From Bryum argenteum (lineage: Eukaryota > Streptophyta > Bryopsida > Bryales > Bryaceae), in contig CM073321.1 of NCBI GenBank assembly GCA_037043015.1, forward strand, positions 20,581,001-20,645,000: DNA of 64,000 bases, read 5' to 3'. The position numbers were made by a program, and so were the translations under genes. The stretch's first letter is position 1. Each line of letters opens with the position of its first letter. Positions 34,422-45,915 of this stretch are shown one piece after another. The notes under the pieces were generated by a model. That model did no database searches, had not been told where the DNA came from, and saw nothing but the letters and a program-made list of their open reading frames with translations.

Positions 34422-35173
34422 CTAATCAAGAATGTGGTACCAATAATTAATTGCTTGAGCAACCGTAACGCCTTCAGTGCTTTCTACTAATCGTCGCAAT
34501 CGATGATAAGCATCCCGAAAGGTCTCCTTGTCTTTGAGTTGAAATTGTTGCAGTTCCAACATCATGTCGAGTCTTTGACCTTGATAGTTTACTTGCAAAA
34601 CTTCAAAGAATGACATGATAGGATTAAACAAGGGCCCAGGTCCTGAAGTGACCTTGGCCTTACCTTTCTCTCCTCCAGAGCTTCCTTCACCCTCTTCTTT
34701 AGCTCCCATATCTGCAAGAGTGAGTGTGCCAGCACCCACTCGGCGATTTCCTATAAACATTTCTCCACCAAATAAGTTTTTGAAATCAGGTGCCCAATAT
34801 GCCCGAAAAATGTCAATCTCAGTCACATGCCTGACCTCAAACTCAGAATAGTCATGCATTGGAGCACCTTCCAAATGTTGAAAGAGTGCTTGCCATGTAC
34901 TATAGGAATTAAATCCCGGACGTCGTTCTGATTGCCCATGGTACCAGGCTCCAAACTCAATAATAAAGTCCTCCAACTCAATGGTGCCCAAATGAATCGA
35001 TGAAGGCCTTGGGAAGCTCCATAGACGCGAGCCATCTCGTCGTCACTATCGTAGCAGTAACTGTACTCTCCAACCTCTTCAGGTATCTCGCCGAATACGA
35101 TGAGATCGGGTTCCGACGCTTCAAACTCCTGCTCACTTTCAACTTCTTCCAACTCTTCTGGAAGAGGTGTCAA
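34422..35173 (-). pseudogene. gag-like region of the Ty3 fossil
   Basis: The acidic N-terminus (PLPEELEEVESEQEFEASEP) is followed by a capsid-like part (FFEVLQVNYQGQRLDMMLEL; LKDKETFRDAYHRLRRLVES), with the spacing of a Retrotrans_gag domain. It is the most 5' part recognised. Confidence 0.7.
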
Positions 35174-36493
35174 GTAAAGGCGCCCACTTCTAGTGACGCT
35201 GTGTGGAAAATCCAGATTGAATCAGGAAATTATAAGGCGTAATAATTCCACATGGACTGCTTACCCGGTTCGGCTGGATAACATATGTTATCCAGCCGAT
35301 TTAAAATTGAGAATTTTGCGAGTTTGTTGCGCTACCACAGTGGTGGCTCTCTCAATCCACCCGGTCTCTTCTTTGTGCGAAATCGTGTGGAATGAATAGT
35401 TGTCCTTCCAATATTCACTAAAGATAAGAGAATACAAGGGTAGTGAATCAACTTCACTCCTCCGAATCCACTCTGTTTGGGATCGAAGTCCTTGGTTTTT
35501 CACCACAATCACGTCCGCCTTGACCACAAAATCTGCAAATCGCACGAACCCACGATTGAGTGCTTGTGGTGAAATTTACTCGCGACGTTGGGTCTTCAAG
35601 GCTTGTACTGCGTTGAAGCCGCCCCCTCGTCCCCAATATTCAATTGATCTCGGTCCCAACACCTTGGTTCCGGGCGCTCCCAACCGTTGAGTGCCCAACC
35701 TCGATGCTGCTTCTGGTGATAATGTGAATGGCAGAGGCTGCACAGACAGAGAAGTACTAACTCCTACGGTGCTTCTAGTAATTCTTCCTACAACAGTTAA
35801 GTCTACACTTCGTCCTACCAACTCACTACAATCTCTTTCTACTATTTTGCCACAAATACAAAGACGTTGTGGGTTAGTAGTAACACTATCGGAATCATGT
35901 CCCTCCATAAACTATTGTCACTCTTATCTTACCTAAGTGTTAGTACAATACATAGATGGTGCACACCCAGGCATCTGCGCAAAAAACTAAAGGAAGAATT
36001 ACGGGGGAAGGCATAGTCTAAACAGTAGTCATGAAGTTATATCCAAAGTGGGTTATCAAGTATTGAATTAGATGATGTTTTGCAACACAGCATATAGAAA
36101 TAGAGAAGTTAGAAGATGGCATAAGAAGCGGTGCAGGATAGAACCCCCGATCCATGTACTCAAATTAACTAGTACTTAAGTATTCCTAATTATTATTAAA
36201 CTGTTCTCTAGTTAACTATTTATGAGTGCTTAACGATCATCCTAGTATCCCCTTATGCGCATCGCTCAATGCCTCAATGCCTCTCCTTCATGACCCATGC
36301 TCATATAATATATGCGCTTAACGATCATCACAGTATCCCCTCATGCGCATTGCTCATAAAATATAATTATATAGGGCGTATAGGGCCAACTACAAAATAT
36401 TAAAATCGGTATGTAACACCATAAAATTAAGATAAGTAGGCCCAGTTGAAGTACAGTAGACCTGCTTCACCACCACAATTAACCAAGGTGGAT
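35174..36493. other. Region upstream of the Ty3 fossil; 5' leader or LTR not resolved
   Basis: A hairpin (GGCTGGATAACATATGTTATCCAGCC, 35271-35296) is a near-perfect 26-bp palindrome. Minus-strand frames at 35908-35454 (including GRITRSTVGVSTSLSVQPLP) are unassigned; they may be leader or part of the element. From 35950 to 36493 I see only A+T-rich DNA with a diverged repeat of TTAACGATCATC(C/A)(T/C)AGTATCCCC at about 36230 and 36320. Confidence 0.4.
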
Positions 36494-36684
36494 GCCACGT
36501 CGGCAATATATTCAATAACGCCACGTCAGTAATATATTCAATAACGCCATGTCAGCATTATACTTGACCCGCCACGTCAGCAGTATATTGGCCCCGCCAC
36601 GTCAGCAGTATATTGGCCCCGCCATGTCAGCAGTATAATGGCCCCGCCACGTCAGCAATATACTGACCCTGCGCACGTCAGCAA
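36494..36684. repeat. Tandem array of 25-26-bp units containing CCACGTCAGC
   Basis: About eight head-to-tail units of the form GCCACGTCAGCAxTATATTGGCCCC occur, with early units ending TTCAATAAC. Nearly all keep the ACGTCA core, the consensus of plant bZIP (C/G-box hybrid) sites. The array is followed by a poly-T run (36685-36700). Confidence 0.88.
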
Positions 36685-36699
36685 TTTTTTTTTTTTTTT

Positions 36700-37610
36700 A
36701 ATTTTTTAAAAAGAAAAAAATCTCCTCAGTGCTTTTGACAGCACCTCCTTCAAATTCGGCACTGCAGCTTCCGATTCGGTATTGCAGCTTCAGTACCCCT
36801 TTTCAGTACCTTATCGCAGGTACTACTGAATGCGCAGTGGGCGGGCTTGTGTGGACCTCCGACAAGCACGCTGATGCAGGAAGCTTGGTCGTCGTTGAGC
36901 ACTAGAGAATCCACCGCCTTCACGGCAGAACCCACCGCGTCCACCCCAAAACTCGAGTTTGTACTCTCCCAGCGCTCCGCCTTGTCTCCTCCGAAGCTGG
37001 AACGAGTATCGCCGAGTCCCCTTCACGCATCGCGGCTTCCCGTCGTTCAGCTCTTCACATTCGTGTAAACTGACAAAACAAGCTCGCCTTCGACAGGCAA
37101 ACCATCCGGACAGAAAGTCCTCACCGTCAAATGAAGCTACTACAATTCCTACATGCATGTACTCAAAAGCAGGAGGAGCACCATGCGGAAACAAGAACCA
37201 TGAAACCTATACAAGCCAGACTGCTACTATCATGTGACGTCACCCCGACTCTCGTCGTCCGTCCACCTAGGTGCTTCGGCCGTTCACCGGCTGGAGCTGC
37301 TCCTTCCGAACAGGTTCATTATGCTAAGAAGTCCCAGCCTTAAACTACTACATAGGTCCAAGATTTCGTTGCAGAACGCATCAGTTGCTAGCCAAACACC
37401 ACCACCTGACCAATCAACAGATGGCAGCCACCATGTTCCAATACACGTAATGTCACGCAACAAAACTGGCTCTCCTCTCTCTACATCACTCGCTCCACTA
37501 ACAACCACTCTCTCAGTAAGAAATCTATCAGCTTTTCAGAATCTCCTTCGAACTCCAGACCACCAAGCCCCTATTCCTCGCGGCAGCTGCTCGCTAGCTC
37601 GTCTTCCAGC
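36700..37610. other. G+C-rich stretch without accepted genes
   Basis: Open frames occur on both strands, but none shows a recognisable domain. The sequence adjoins the S3 pseudogene and could be carried DNA of a transposon. A frame at 37194-36823 (minus) is Arg/Gly-rich and probably spurious. Confidence 0.35.
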
Positions 37611-37920
37611 ATCGCTACCCAACTGAGCAAGAAACGCAAGTTCGTTGCTGACGGTGTGTCTTTCGCCGAGCTTAACGAGCTCCTCACCTGCGAGCTCGTC
37701 GAGGATGGCTACTCCGGCGTGGAGGTCCGCGTCACATGCGAACCAAGTTCATCATCCGGCTACCCGCACCCAGATTCCCAGAACGTCTTGGACGAGAAGG
37801 GACGGAGGATCAGAGAATTAACTTCTATGGTTCAGAAGCGATTCCAGTTCCCCGAGAGTACCATGGAGTTGTATGCGGAGAAGTTGAACAAGGGTTCGTG
37901 CGCTGTCTCCACCAGTCAAG
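37611..37920 (+). pseudogene. RPS3: Ribosomal protein S3 (uS3) fragment, intronless and broken
   Basis: The plus strand reads [20 protein letters not shown], then [28 protein letters not shown] in a shifted frame, [28 protein letters not shown] and [11 protein letters not shown]. This matches the first 95 or so residues of plant cytosolic uS3 ([15 protein letters not shown].., [20 protein letters not shown]..). The start codon is ATC instead of ATG, small indels shift the frame around the MRT block, and similarity ends at about 37920 inside the KH region. No intron interrupts it. It is either a retrocopy fragment or a host fragment captured by a transposon. Confidence 0.85.
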
Positions 37921-39745
37921 CCCCGTCCGCCGGCATCTCCTCCGCTCAAATCCCACAGCTTCACCTTCTCGACGTCTCCTCCGCTCAACTCCCATAGCTT
38001 CTCGGCGTCATGCAGCGCCACCGCCTATACGTTTGCCAGAATGAAGCTCTTCGCCGTTACTTGATGTTGCTTGCGCCGCCGCGGCGTCTCTGCTCTCCGC
38101 AGCTCCTTGTTCTACAGCGCCACGCCGCAAACCCCGAGTGCCTTACTCCCCGTCAAGTCCTACTGTCACTGATCCTCGCAAACAATATTTTCTCGCCAAC
38201 TTTGCCAAGAGCTTACAAACTCACTTAGGGCAAAATTTAGACACGTGAAAGAAAAAGAAGAGAGACGAATGACATGTCAGAATGAAATGTCAAGATGAAA
38301 GATATCAAATATGGATGAAAAGACGTCACGCATCCCATACAAGACAAAGTCTTGATGCTTTCATCCGCTATTGCCTTGGATGAAAGCTATGGTGACAATC
38401 TCATCTCCTCTTTTGCAAAATCAGCACACGAGAGTGTCCATAAAACACCTCTAAACACTAAACTTTGGGATTTTTAAGTGTCCTAACTACCTCATGTACA
38501 CTTATAAGTGAAATAGGATCTTTCTAAAGTCATGATAAAGCGTAGAGAAAACCCAGTATGGGTGCAAAAACTCTACTAGTTAACATTAGAAAGATGAGCC
38601 TTCTAGGGTTTGGTTCCCTTAAGTACTAAGGGCCTCCCAAAGTACTTAATAAGAGCCTCCTTTCTATCCTACTCTTTCCTATCCTGTCTCACCCTCCCGT
38701 GGCGGCAACAAGCCCCACGACATTATTTGGAGGATCGCTACACTATTCCTTACAGATGAAACCACGGACAACAATCAGTAGCTAATACAGAAGTCGAAAA
38801 ATACATGACGGACAACTGTCATAACTTGAAATAGAATCAAACTAATACATCATGCGCCTTTTCCACAACACTAAAACCTCTAAAAGAGAAACTACATCGG
38901 ACGCAGTCAGCACCAACTGGAACTCCTTCTACACAAACACGCAACCTTGAACACACACACCGGAACAGAATATCAAACTAAGCGCACCTTGAGAGCACGA
39001 TCGAGAGTGAGAAAATGAAAGAAAAGGTTAGTAGACTGACTAGCCCGACCCCAGCCCGACCTCAACGACTACATCGTGAGAGTATCCTCAACGCCCGATA
39101 TCGTGCAAAAAGCCGACGCATTTAGTCACACCATGAACTTTGTCTTCATTAGGCTCCGAAATAGGATTCCACTATTTATAACGGGATTTTCAAAATATTA
39201 GGCGGCAAAGATGTTTCGGCGGGAAACTGATTTTGGAGGGAAACTCATTTCAAAATATGGATTCTTTATATTTTACAAACAATTGTGTCTTAAAATTTTC
39301 TCCATAAATTTAGTTATTTCATAAATAACTATGACTTGTGGAAAAAAAATCCAAATTCGTATTTATATATTTATTGAATAAAATATAATTATCGGACCCT
39401 GTTTTTTTGATTGTGTGCCAATATGTTTAAATGCGCATTAAGAATAAGTATAGTGTCTAGAATCCGACCTAAGTATGTGATAGGCCGTATACTATAAGGC
39501 AAATAAGTTTAAACAAATACGTGTTAACTTTAGAATGTAGTTTTTAATAAAAAGGACGGGTTCGTGAATCCGTACTTTGCACTCGAATGGCGAGGACGTA
39601 CAGTCTGAAGCCGGAAATGGGTTAAAGACGGCAGCTAAAGGCCGGAGTGGGTGGAAGGACAATCATGACGTGGAGTGCCAAAGACGGCTCCGTATGAGGT
39701 CATGATGGCGGACGTACAGGTTATGATGGTCGGATACCAATCCGA
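37921..39745. other. Non-coding stretch between the S3 fragment and repeat R
   Basis: Just after the S3 fragment, a CTCCTCCGCTCAA(A/C)TCCCA(C/T)AGCTTC block is duplicated (37936 and 37976). The remainder to about 39700 is mixed to A+T-rich, without genes I can support. A left boundary of repeat R could not be set; it may begin near 39500. Confidence 0.4.
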
Positions 39746-42700
39746 CCCTCTCTATAAAACGCGACCCGTCCGCTCTTGTCATCACCTGCCTTCTCGCTTT
39801 CCTTCTTTCTCGCCCTCTCGCGCTCTTGCCTTTCGCTTTCTTGCTTTCCGTCCTTCTTTCCCGATCCGGCCCCCTGGCCGATCTCAGCCCGGCTACTCGT
39901 TACTTTTTGTCGCTTTTCTTCCCGATGGCAGGATCGGCTTCCGCTTCCGCTTCTGCTCCGACGCAGGAGGAGCACAAGATCTCGATCAAGTTGGTGCTCC
40001 CTTTCATTCCGGCCGATGAAGAAGAGAAGACGATGTTGATGGAGGACCTCGATCGGATGGGCCTGTCCGGCTTGCTCGAGACCCCGTGGGGACTACGTGA
40101 CGCGGGAATGGTGTGCAAAATAAAGACCAGCACGCCAAACCAGTTTGAAGGGACAATTAGAGGGAAACCGGCCTCCGGGACGGCCAATCATTAGAGAACA
40201 GTTTATGGCCTAATCGGAAACAACGGGGTAGGGTTGTGCGGCCGGAAACATAAATGGGCGAAGATGGCCTTCCACGGGAAGCCGCACAAAAACAACGGCT
40301 ACACAGTGGAAGATTGCAAGGAGCCGAGGGAGCGTGCGGTAATCATGTTTCTAGAGCCGATCATTCACGCGGAGAAAGCATCGAATCACCGCCCGGCTTG
40401 CCAACACCGTCCTCGGGTCCGTGCGAGGAGAGCGAGAAGTCGACTGGGGCATCATCATCCGCGACTTAGTCGCCCGGCTCGCGGAGAATGTGGGTAAGAA
40501 TCGACCGAGCCCGATCACTCCTTTTATTTATCATTTGTATAAAAAGGAGGAGGTCCTGATGGAAGAGGAGGAATCGAATTACGAGATCGCGTTGTCGTCC
40601 CAAAACAACGGCATTTTCGAATCCGAGGAGGACGCGGACAACAAAGCCGTCTACTCGGATGACGAAGAGGACGAGGCCGGATCCGATGAAGAGGACATAC
40701 AGCCGGATGCGCCTCAAGAGCCGGCTCGCGAGGAAACACCGCCGCGAGCCGCACCCGAGGTAATCGTACTTTTGTCCTCATCCCCTCCTGAGAAGCCGGC
40801 TTCGGCCGGAGTTCAGACCGAGCGCGGCCAAGCTTCGACGGCCGTGGACGATGACGAGGTTACGGCCAATTGGGAAAATCCGATGCAGCCCAACGACCCC
40901 CGACTTCCTCCACCTAGCAGTCCGTCCGCAAACCATTGAGATCCGATGAGGAGGGCGTGGTACCACTTCACGGAGGCTCGTACCAGGTATTTCTATTACG
41001 AGAGACTACTTGCTAGATTATGTAAGGAGTTTGGAGTGCACACTTTGCTCAAGGTGAAGCAGAAGTGGGATTCCAAGCTGACCGAGGAGGAGTACCATCA
41101 GCTGGAGCGACAGATTACAAAGCTCACGATGGATAAACGACGCTTGGGGAGATGGTCAGGCAAAGGAAGGAAGAGCTCGTGATTGGCCGACAAGCCGTTC
41201 AAACCGCTCACGAGCAGGTGGTGAAGTTGGTAGAAATCTGTGAGACTCTGGCCGAGGTACTTCAGAAGGCCAACCTGTACGAGGCCGGAATCCTGCAGTC
41301 GGAAGTTTTCAAGGCGGAGACCTTCCGCAAATTCCTACTTGCGGCGAAGATGTACTCGATGAAGATAGAGAAAAGCAACGCCAAAGTAAAGGTGGTGCTG
41401 GACTCCGTTCGTGAGCGGATTACAGAGATGGCATTGGTTCCGGCCTTTGTAGCTACCCCAACATAGACCCCGACCCCGAGGCAAAACCCGGCCGACTTCG
41501 AGAGGACGGATGCTGTACCCTCGAGTCCGGCCGACACCAAGGGCAAGAGTAAGGTGAAGACGGAAGAAGGCGCAGCCGACCCGGCAGATTCTCCGGCCAA
41601 GAAAACCCGCATAGCGAAAAGGAAGCTTACGACCGAGGAGTACGAGAAGTCCCCAAGTGCCAAGAAGCTTCACAATATCGGCCTCGAACACTTAGAGGAG
41701 GAGGAGTTGAAAAGCGGAGAGGACACAGAAGAGGGCGCAAGCGATGACGAGTACATGATCACGGACACGGGCAAGAGGGTCAAGACAGGTCGGATTCAGC
41801 CTCGCCACGGAAACGGCCAAAGCACGGGGTGAGCTCAAGGAAGAAGAGGTAGGATGTATTCAGAGGCCGGAAGCTAGAAGTCGACCGAGGTTAGGAAGCC
41901 GGATTAGAATCCGGCCTAGGACAGTTAGTAAGATCTTTCTTGGGATGCGAGCCGCTCTTTGCGGAGTAGGCCGTGTAGGTCGGCGCCGCAATCCAGCTAG
42001 GGTTCTAAGTCATTGACTTAGAAGTACTTATAGGTGAATATTTGATCATCTAAGACATTCCTTCCTTACTTGTTAATAAAAACCATCTTATGCGCATATT
42101 CAGTGTGATCCTTAGTTTGTCTGCCTTTGAGTTTGAGTGCTTAGAAGTCGTATCTACTGTATCTAGGTTGTGATTGGAAGTTAGGAATCCGGATTCCTTG
42201 CTAGATTGTTTCAGTGGAGTTGAGGTCGAGTGGCCGTATTCTTGAGTGCCTTGTGTCTAGAGTTGGTCTAGGTGTTTGAGAGAGGGAAACTACTGTGGTA
42301 AACACTTTACGGTCTGGGAGGGTCTGGGAGTAGAGTATGTGAGGCCGGATTCCAATCCGACCTCCAACTGCTGCAGACTTAGGTTCCTCTGTAGTCTCAG
42401 TAGACGGATCAAGCACAGTATGTGACCGGAATACATGTAGATGTCCCCTAGCCGGATTCAGAGCTCTTGGAGTCTGTCATTGTAGTAAGTGTGATAGGGT
42501 AACCCGGACGGCTTGCGTGACTTGCTAATTCGGACGGCCACGACGGATTAGTTGTGAGGATGTAATGTTTGCCTCAGTGTGTGTGTGTTTGTATGAGAAG
42601 AGTCTAGATGTGGAAGTTTCCGCCTCGGTAAACATAAGGGAAAGAGTCTTTGTGCATCCCCTCTTGCAAAGGGATACCCTTGCCCTGCAAGGCTAAAACA

Positions 42701-42858
42701 TAAGTTGGGACTAGAAAGGTTTGGTGGTTGGGTGTTTTAGCACTACTTTGTCTTGGTCACTTAACAGAATCCCTGGAACGATACACGAGTCACCTAAATA
42801 CGGGTATTAAACTAATAAACGTGTAAGGGAAGACAACGTGAATACATGGCATCCGACA
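39746..42858 (+). mobile_element. Repeat family R, forward copy
   Basis: A TATA box (TCTATAAAAC, 39751-39760) precedes a decayed ORF region (39925-41834). A 1-kb non-coding tail follows, ending GGCATCCGACA at 42858. The tail and the ORF 3' half recur in reverse orientation at 59733-61375, including AACATAAGGGAAAGAGTC, GGCTAAAACATAAGTTGGGA and AACGATACACGAGTCACC, so this is a mobile repeat. The terminal TGTCGG/CCGACA would suit an LTR-type element, but no second LTR was found. It is an unclassified fossil with several breaks. Confidence 0.7.
39925..41834 (+). pseudogene. Unclassified ORF region of repeat R
   Basis: The region starts MAGSASASASAPTQEEHKIS. Parts in order: a globular N-terminal segment (MDLDRMGLSG-like; ETPWGLRDAGMVCKIKTS), a segment around 40430-40530 (DWGIIIRDLVARLAENVGKN, then FIYHLYKKEEVL) that recalls the putative plant transposon protein domain seen in plant gag-like ORFs, a strongly acidic stretch, a helical part (EQVVKLVEICETLAEVLQKA; FRKFLLAAKMYSMKIEKSNA) and a basic nuclear-signal-like tail (AKKTRIAKRKLTTEEYEKSP). 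No catalytic domain was seen. It is interrupted in several places. Confidence 0.5.
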
Positions 42859-42979
42859 ATAATAAGTACAAAATTAGAGTAACTAGTGTAATTAAGAACA
42901 TTCCATTGATAAATCTTTACTTAAATAGGCACAATCAATTGAATCAAATATGTGGTACACTACTTATAATAAATACCTT

Positions 42980-43048
42980 AAAAAAACATAGAATACTAAC
43001 ATAGAATAAAAATAGCACAAATAAATGGGCATATGAAAAATATAAATA

Positions 43049-43087
<39 letters not shown>

Positions 43088-43860
43088 ATGTATATATATA
43101 CCTAATAATGAAATTTAAGTATAATTGTTTTTGATATAAATTTGATAACAAATTAAGCATTTATTGTGCTAAACTAATATAGAATGAAAAAAGCGCAATT
43201 ACATGCACATTAAGAACATTAGGAATAAATTATATATATATATAGATATATATATATATATACAAATATAGATGTTAAATACATTATATCTGAACTCAAT
43301 TATAATTGTTTATAACTTAAATTTGAATACAATCTAAGCATTTATTGTGCTATCTTGATATAGAATAAAAAAGCACAATTACATGTCCATGAGAGTACAA
43401 ATAAATATAGGAATAAATAATTATATATATATATGTATATATAGATATATATACGAGTACAAATGTATATGAACAAATAAATAAATAAGTACGTTTATAT
43501 ACATAGATACTAGTATAGAAGTTACATTCATACAATTTTAATTCAATTATATTTGATCATTACATAAATTTGAATATATATATGTTGAGCATTTATTGTG
43601 CTATCTGATTATAGAGTAAGGAAAGCGCAACTATATGCTCATACGAGTTCAAATATGTATGTATATAAATAGATAAATAAATAAATATACGTATATATAG
43701 ATATATATATATATATATACGAGTACAAGTTTATATGAATAAATAAATAAGTACGTATATATATACATAGATACTTATGTAGAACATAAATTCATAAAAT
43801 CTCAATTCAATTATATTAGTTTTAAGATAAAGTTGAATACAAATTAAGAAACGAGCCTGA
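42980..43860. repeat. Tandem A+T-rich repeats of about 180-250 bp with (TA)n
   Basis: The block AAGCATTTATTGTGCTA..ATAGAATAAAAAAGC(A/G)CAATTACATG recurs near 43154, 43335 and 43586, with a partial copy near 42990. Each is followed by ATATAT runs and AATAAATAAATA. Copies differ mainly in microsatellite length. Confidence 0.8.
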
Positions 43861-44795
43861 TCCTCTCTAAATTTACTCTAGTTCGTTTTGTCATGTGTTT
43901 TTTGTTTTTAACGAAACATCACATTTTAATAATATATAAGCTATATTATTAGTATTTTAATGTTATATTCCTAGTATAGAAGTTATAACAATTGTGCAAG
44001 ATCAAAATTTACATATCATTTGAGTGTTGATAATTTAAAGTTATATTTCATCTTTATATAGGTTCAATATAACTAAATTGACTCTCATTCTATTTGAAGT
44101 GACTTGTCGAAGTCTATTAGTAAAATATTGTGCTAGTCTTTGTAAGGCGGTTTGTAGCCAATAATCTTCTTTTATAACATAATATTGTTGGACGATCTTT
44201 TGGTATGTATGATGTATGGCTATAGTATGAATGATGTATGGCGATGATATGTGTGATGTATGGCTATGATATGTATGATGTATGGCCATGATATGTGTGA
44301 TGCATGTCTATAGTATACATGATGTTTCTCAAAGATATCTTCTATCTATATACTCTCACTGTCTTATTTATATTGTCTAATACGTTCTCTCAAACCTTCC
44401 TACCCACTCACATATCTATCCAAAATATTATTAATATGTAGCCAATAATATCATTAATAAAATTTTATGCTGTAATAATTTTAATGTAATACTCATAATT
44501 TGATGATGATTTGATGTAAGAGAAATAATATAGTAGTTATAGTAATAGTACAATACAAGCCAAATAAAATTTGCAAAAAAGTTATTTTAATTACAGTACC
44601 TAGGTCCAAGGGTTTAAAACAAAACTTGGTATCAATAGAACAAACAAGTGATATCATAGATAGTGGTGGACGTGATATTAGAGTGATTTTCCATCTTCAG
44701 GTAATCGATCGATGTAATTGATGTTCCCCATCGTGGGAGGCCACGTCTACATGTATCCATTATAGCAATGGTGACTTTACTAGTATATATATTGT
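43861..44795. other. A+T-rich intergenic DNA
   Basis: Apart from a short run of ATG(A/T)TGTATGGC(T/C)ATGATATG units (44212-44300, unit about 26 bp), I see nothing here. Confidence 0.5.
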
Positions 44796-44906
44796 TACGG
44801 CTATACATTAGAAACTTCTAAAAGATTGAGAAGCGTCTCGGAGCGTCTCGGAAGGCGCTTGAGAAGTCTCGGAAGAAGCTTCCTATCTAGTAGTATATAT
44901 AGGAGT
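44796..44906 (+). repeat. LTR fragment of the 4481-9705 chromovirus family
   Basis: The plus strand reads TTAGAAACTTCTAAAAGATTGAGAAGCGTCTCGG..CTAGTAGTATATATAGGAGTCGA, the reverse complement of the U3 and TATA part of the LTRs at 4481-4738 and 9434-9705. It is a lone fragment with no internal sequence beside it. Confidence 0.8.
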
Positions 44907-44979
44907 CGACATAAATAAATAAAAAGCAACAAGAAAATAAACATGCACACATAAAAATAATAAGCTTCATAATCTTTTA

Positions 44980-45915
44980 AAAGTTGGTAGATAGGAGATA
45001 CGTTTTTAGCTTCAGCGTCAAGAGGACAACGAGGACCTTACCAATTTAGGGTTAATTAATAAATAAGTACTGAGAGATGAGCATTATCAATGTTGAATTA
45101 ATACTTGAGTGTTGACAATGAAATAATGTTTATTTATTATTGTTTGTATCTAACTTATATAAAAACCTACAGACAATTACTTTGTAATTATCCGTTAACC
45201 CCTAAAGATCTAAGATCACCAAATCAGGCTTTTGCTATTTTGGGTACTGTAGATGAATAGGTTGAAAGTAGTATTTTAGTTTAATTTTTTTGATAGATGC
45301 TCCCTCTACTCCAAAGTTTATATGGTTAATTTTGCAAAGCAAATTTCCAATTTGTGAGTTTCGTCTTGTTTTTGAATTACGTATACTCGAGTAAAAAACA
45401 AATACATACATAATTATAATAAACATAGTATTGTTTGATAGAGTTGTAGACACATGATACTTTTTTAGCTTCTTCGTCTTGTTGATAAGGACATTTCTAG
45501 GACAAAAGAGTTGGATTATTGGTGAAAGATCTGGCGATCCTTCCTATCAACCTACGTACCTTTCTCGTACAAACATTCCTACCCATCTAGCTACCTATCT
45601 ACCAACATACAAACGTACTTACCTACTCACCTACTTTTTATGCATTTTGGATTACATAAATACAAAATGTCAACGAATCAAAAAGACCAAAAAAAAAAAA
45701 AAAAAACACGTACGGATAAAAGTAATGAGCATGACAACATCTTAGAAATTGGTAGAGAGGGGATAATTTTTTGGCTTCCATCTCCAGACAACGATGACCT
45801 TATTGGTTTAGAGAACGTCAACTGATGGGTAGTGGGATATGAGCATTATCAAAGTTAAATTAGTGCTTCAGTGTTGACAATTAAGTAATGTTTGTTTTTT
45901 CTTGTTTGTATCTAA
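44980..45915. repeat. Pair of diverged direct repeats, about 170 bp each
   Basis: The left copy (about 44980-45150) and right copy (about 45745-45915) share TTGGTAGA(T/G)AG, GACCTTA, ATGAGCATTATCAA(T/A)GTT, AGTGTTGACAAT and AATGTTT..TTGTTTGTATCTAA. A long A run (45691-45706) lies just before the right copy. No coding signal. Confidence 0.65.

Larger units (their letters stand above)
28584..35173 (-). mobile_element. Fossil Ty3-type retroelement encoding a DNA methyltransferase and a PHD finger
   Basis: The minus-strand order is gag, protease-like region, C5-cytosine DNA methyltransferase, reverse transcriptase, RNase H, integrase and a C-terminal PHD finger. The limits given are those of recognisable coding sequence; LTRs were not identified, so true ends and age are unknown. 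The coding region is spread over several frames, with several breaks. All modules lie on one strand, in Ty3 order and without spacer, which argues that the methyltransferase and PHD finger belong to the element rather than being chance neighbours. Retroelements with captured DNA methyltransferases have been reported from charophytes and dinoflagellates. Confidence 0.85.

Noticed and set aside
39721-40187. Minus-strand frames antisense to the start of repeat R
   Set aside because: Charged low-complexity text; the plus frame with TATA box and MAGSASAS start is the better reading.
43350-43535. Tyr/Ile-rich minus-strand frame
   Set aside because: Translation of (TA)n and related simple repeats.
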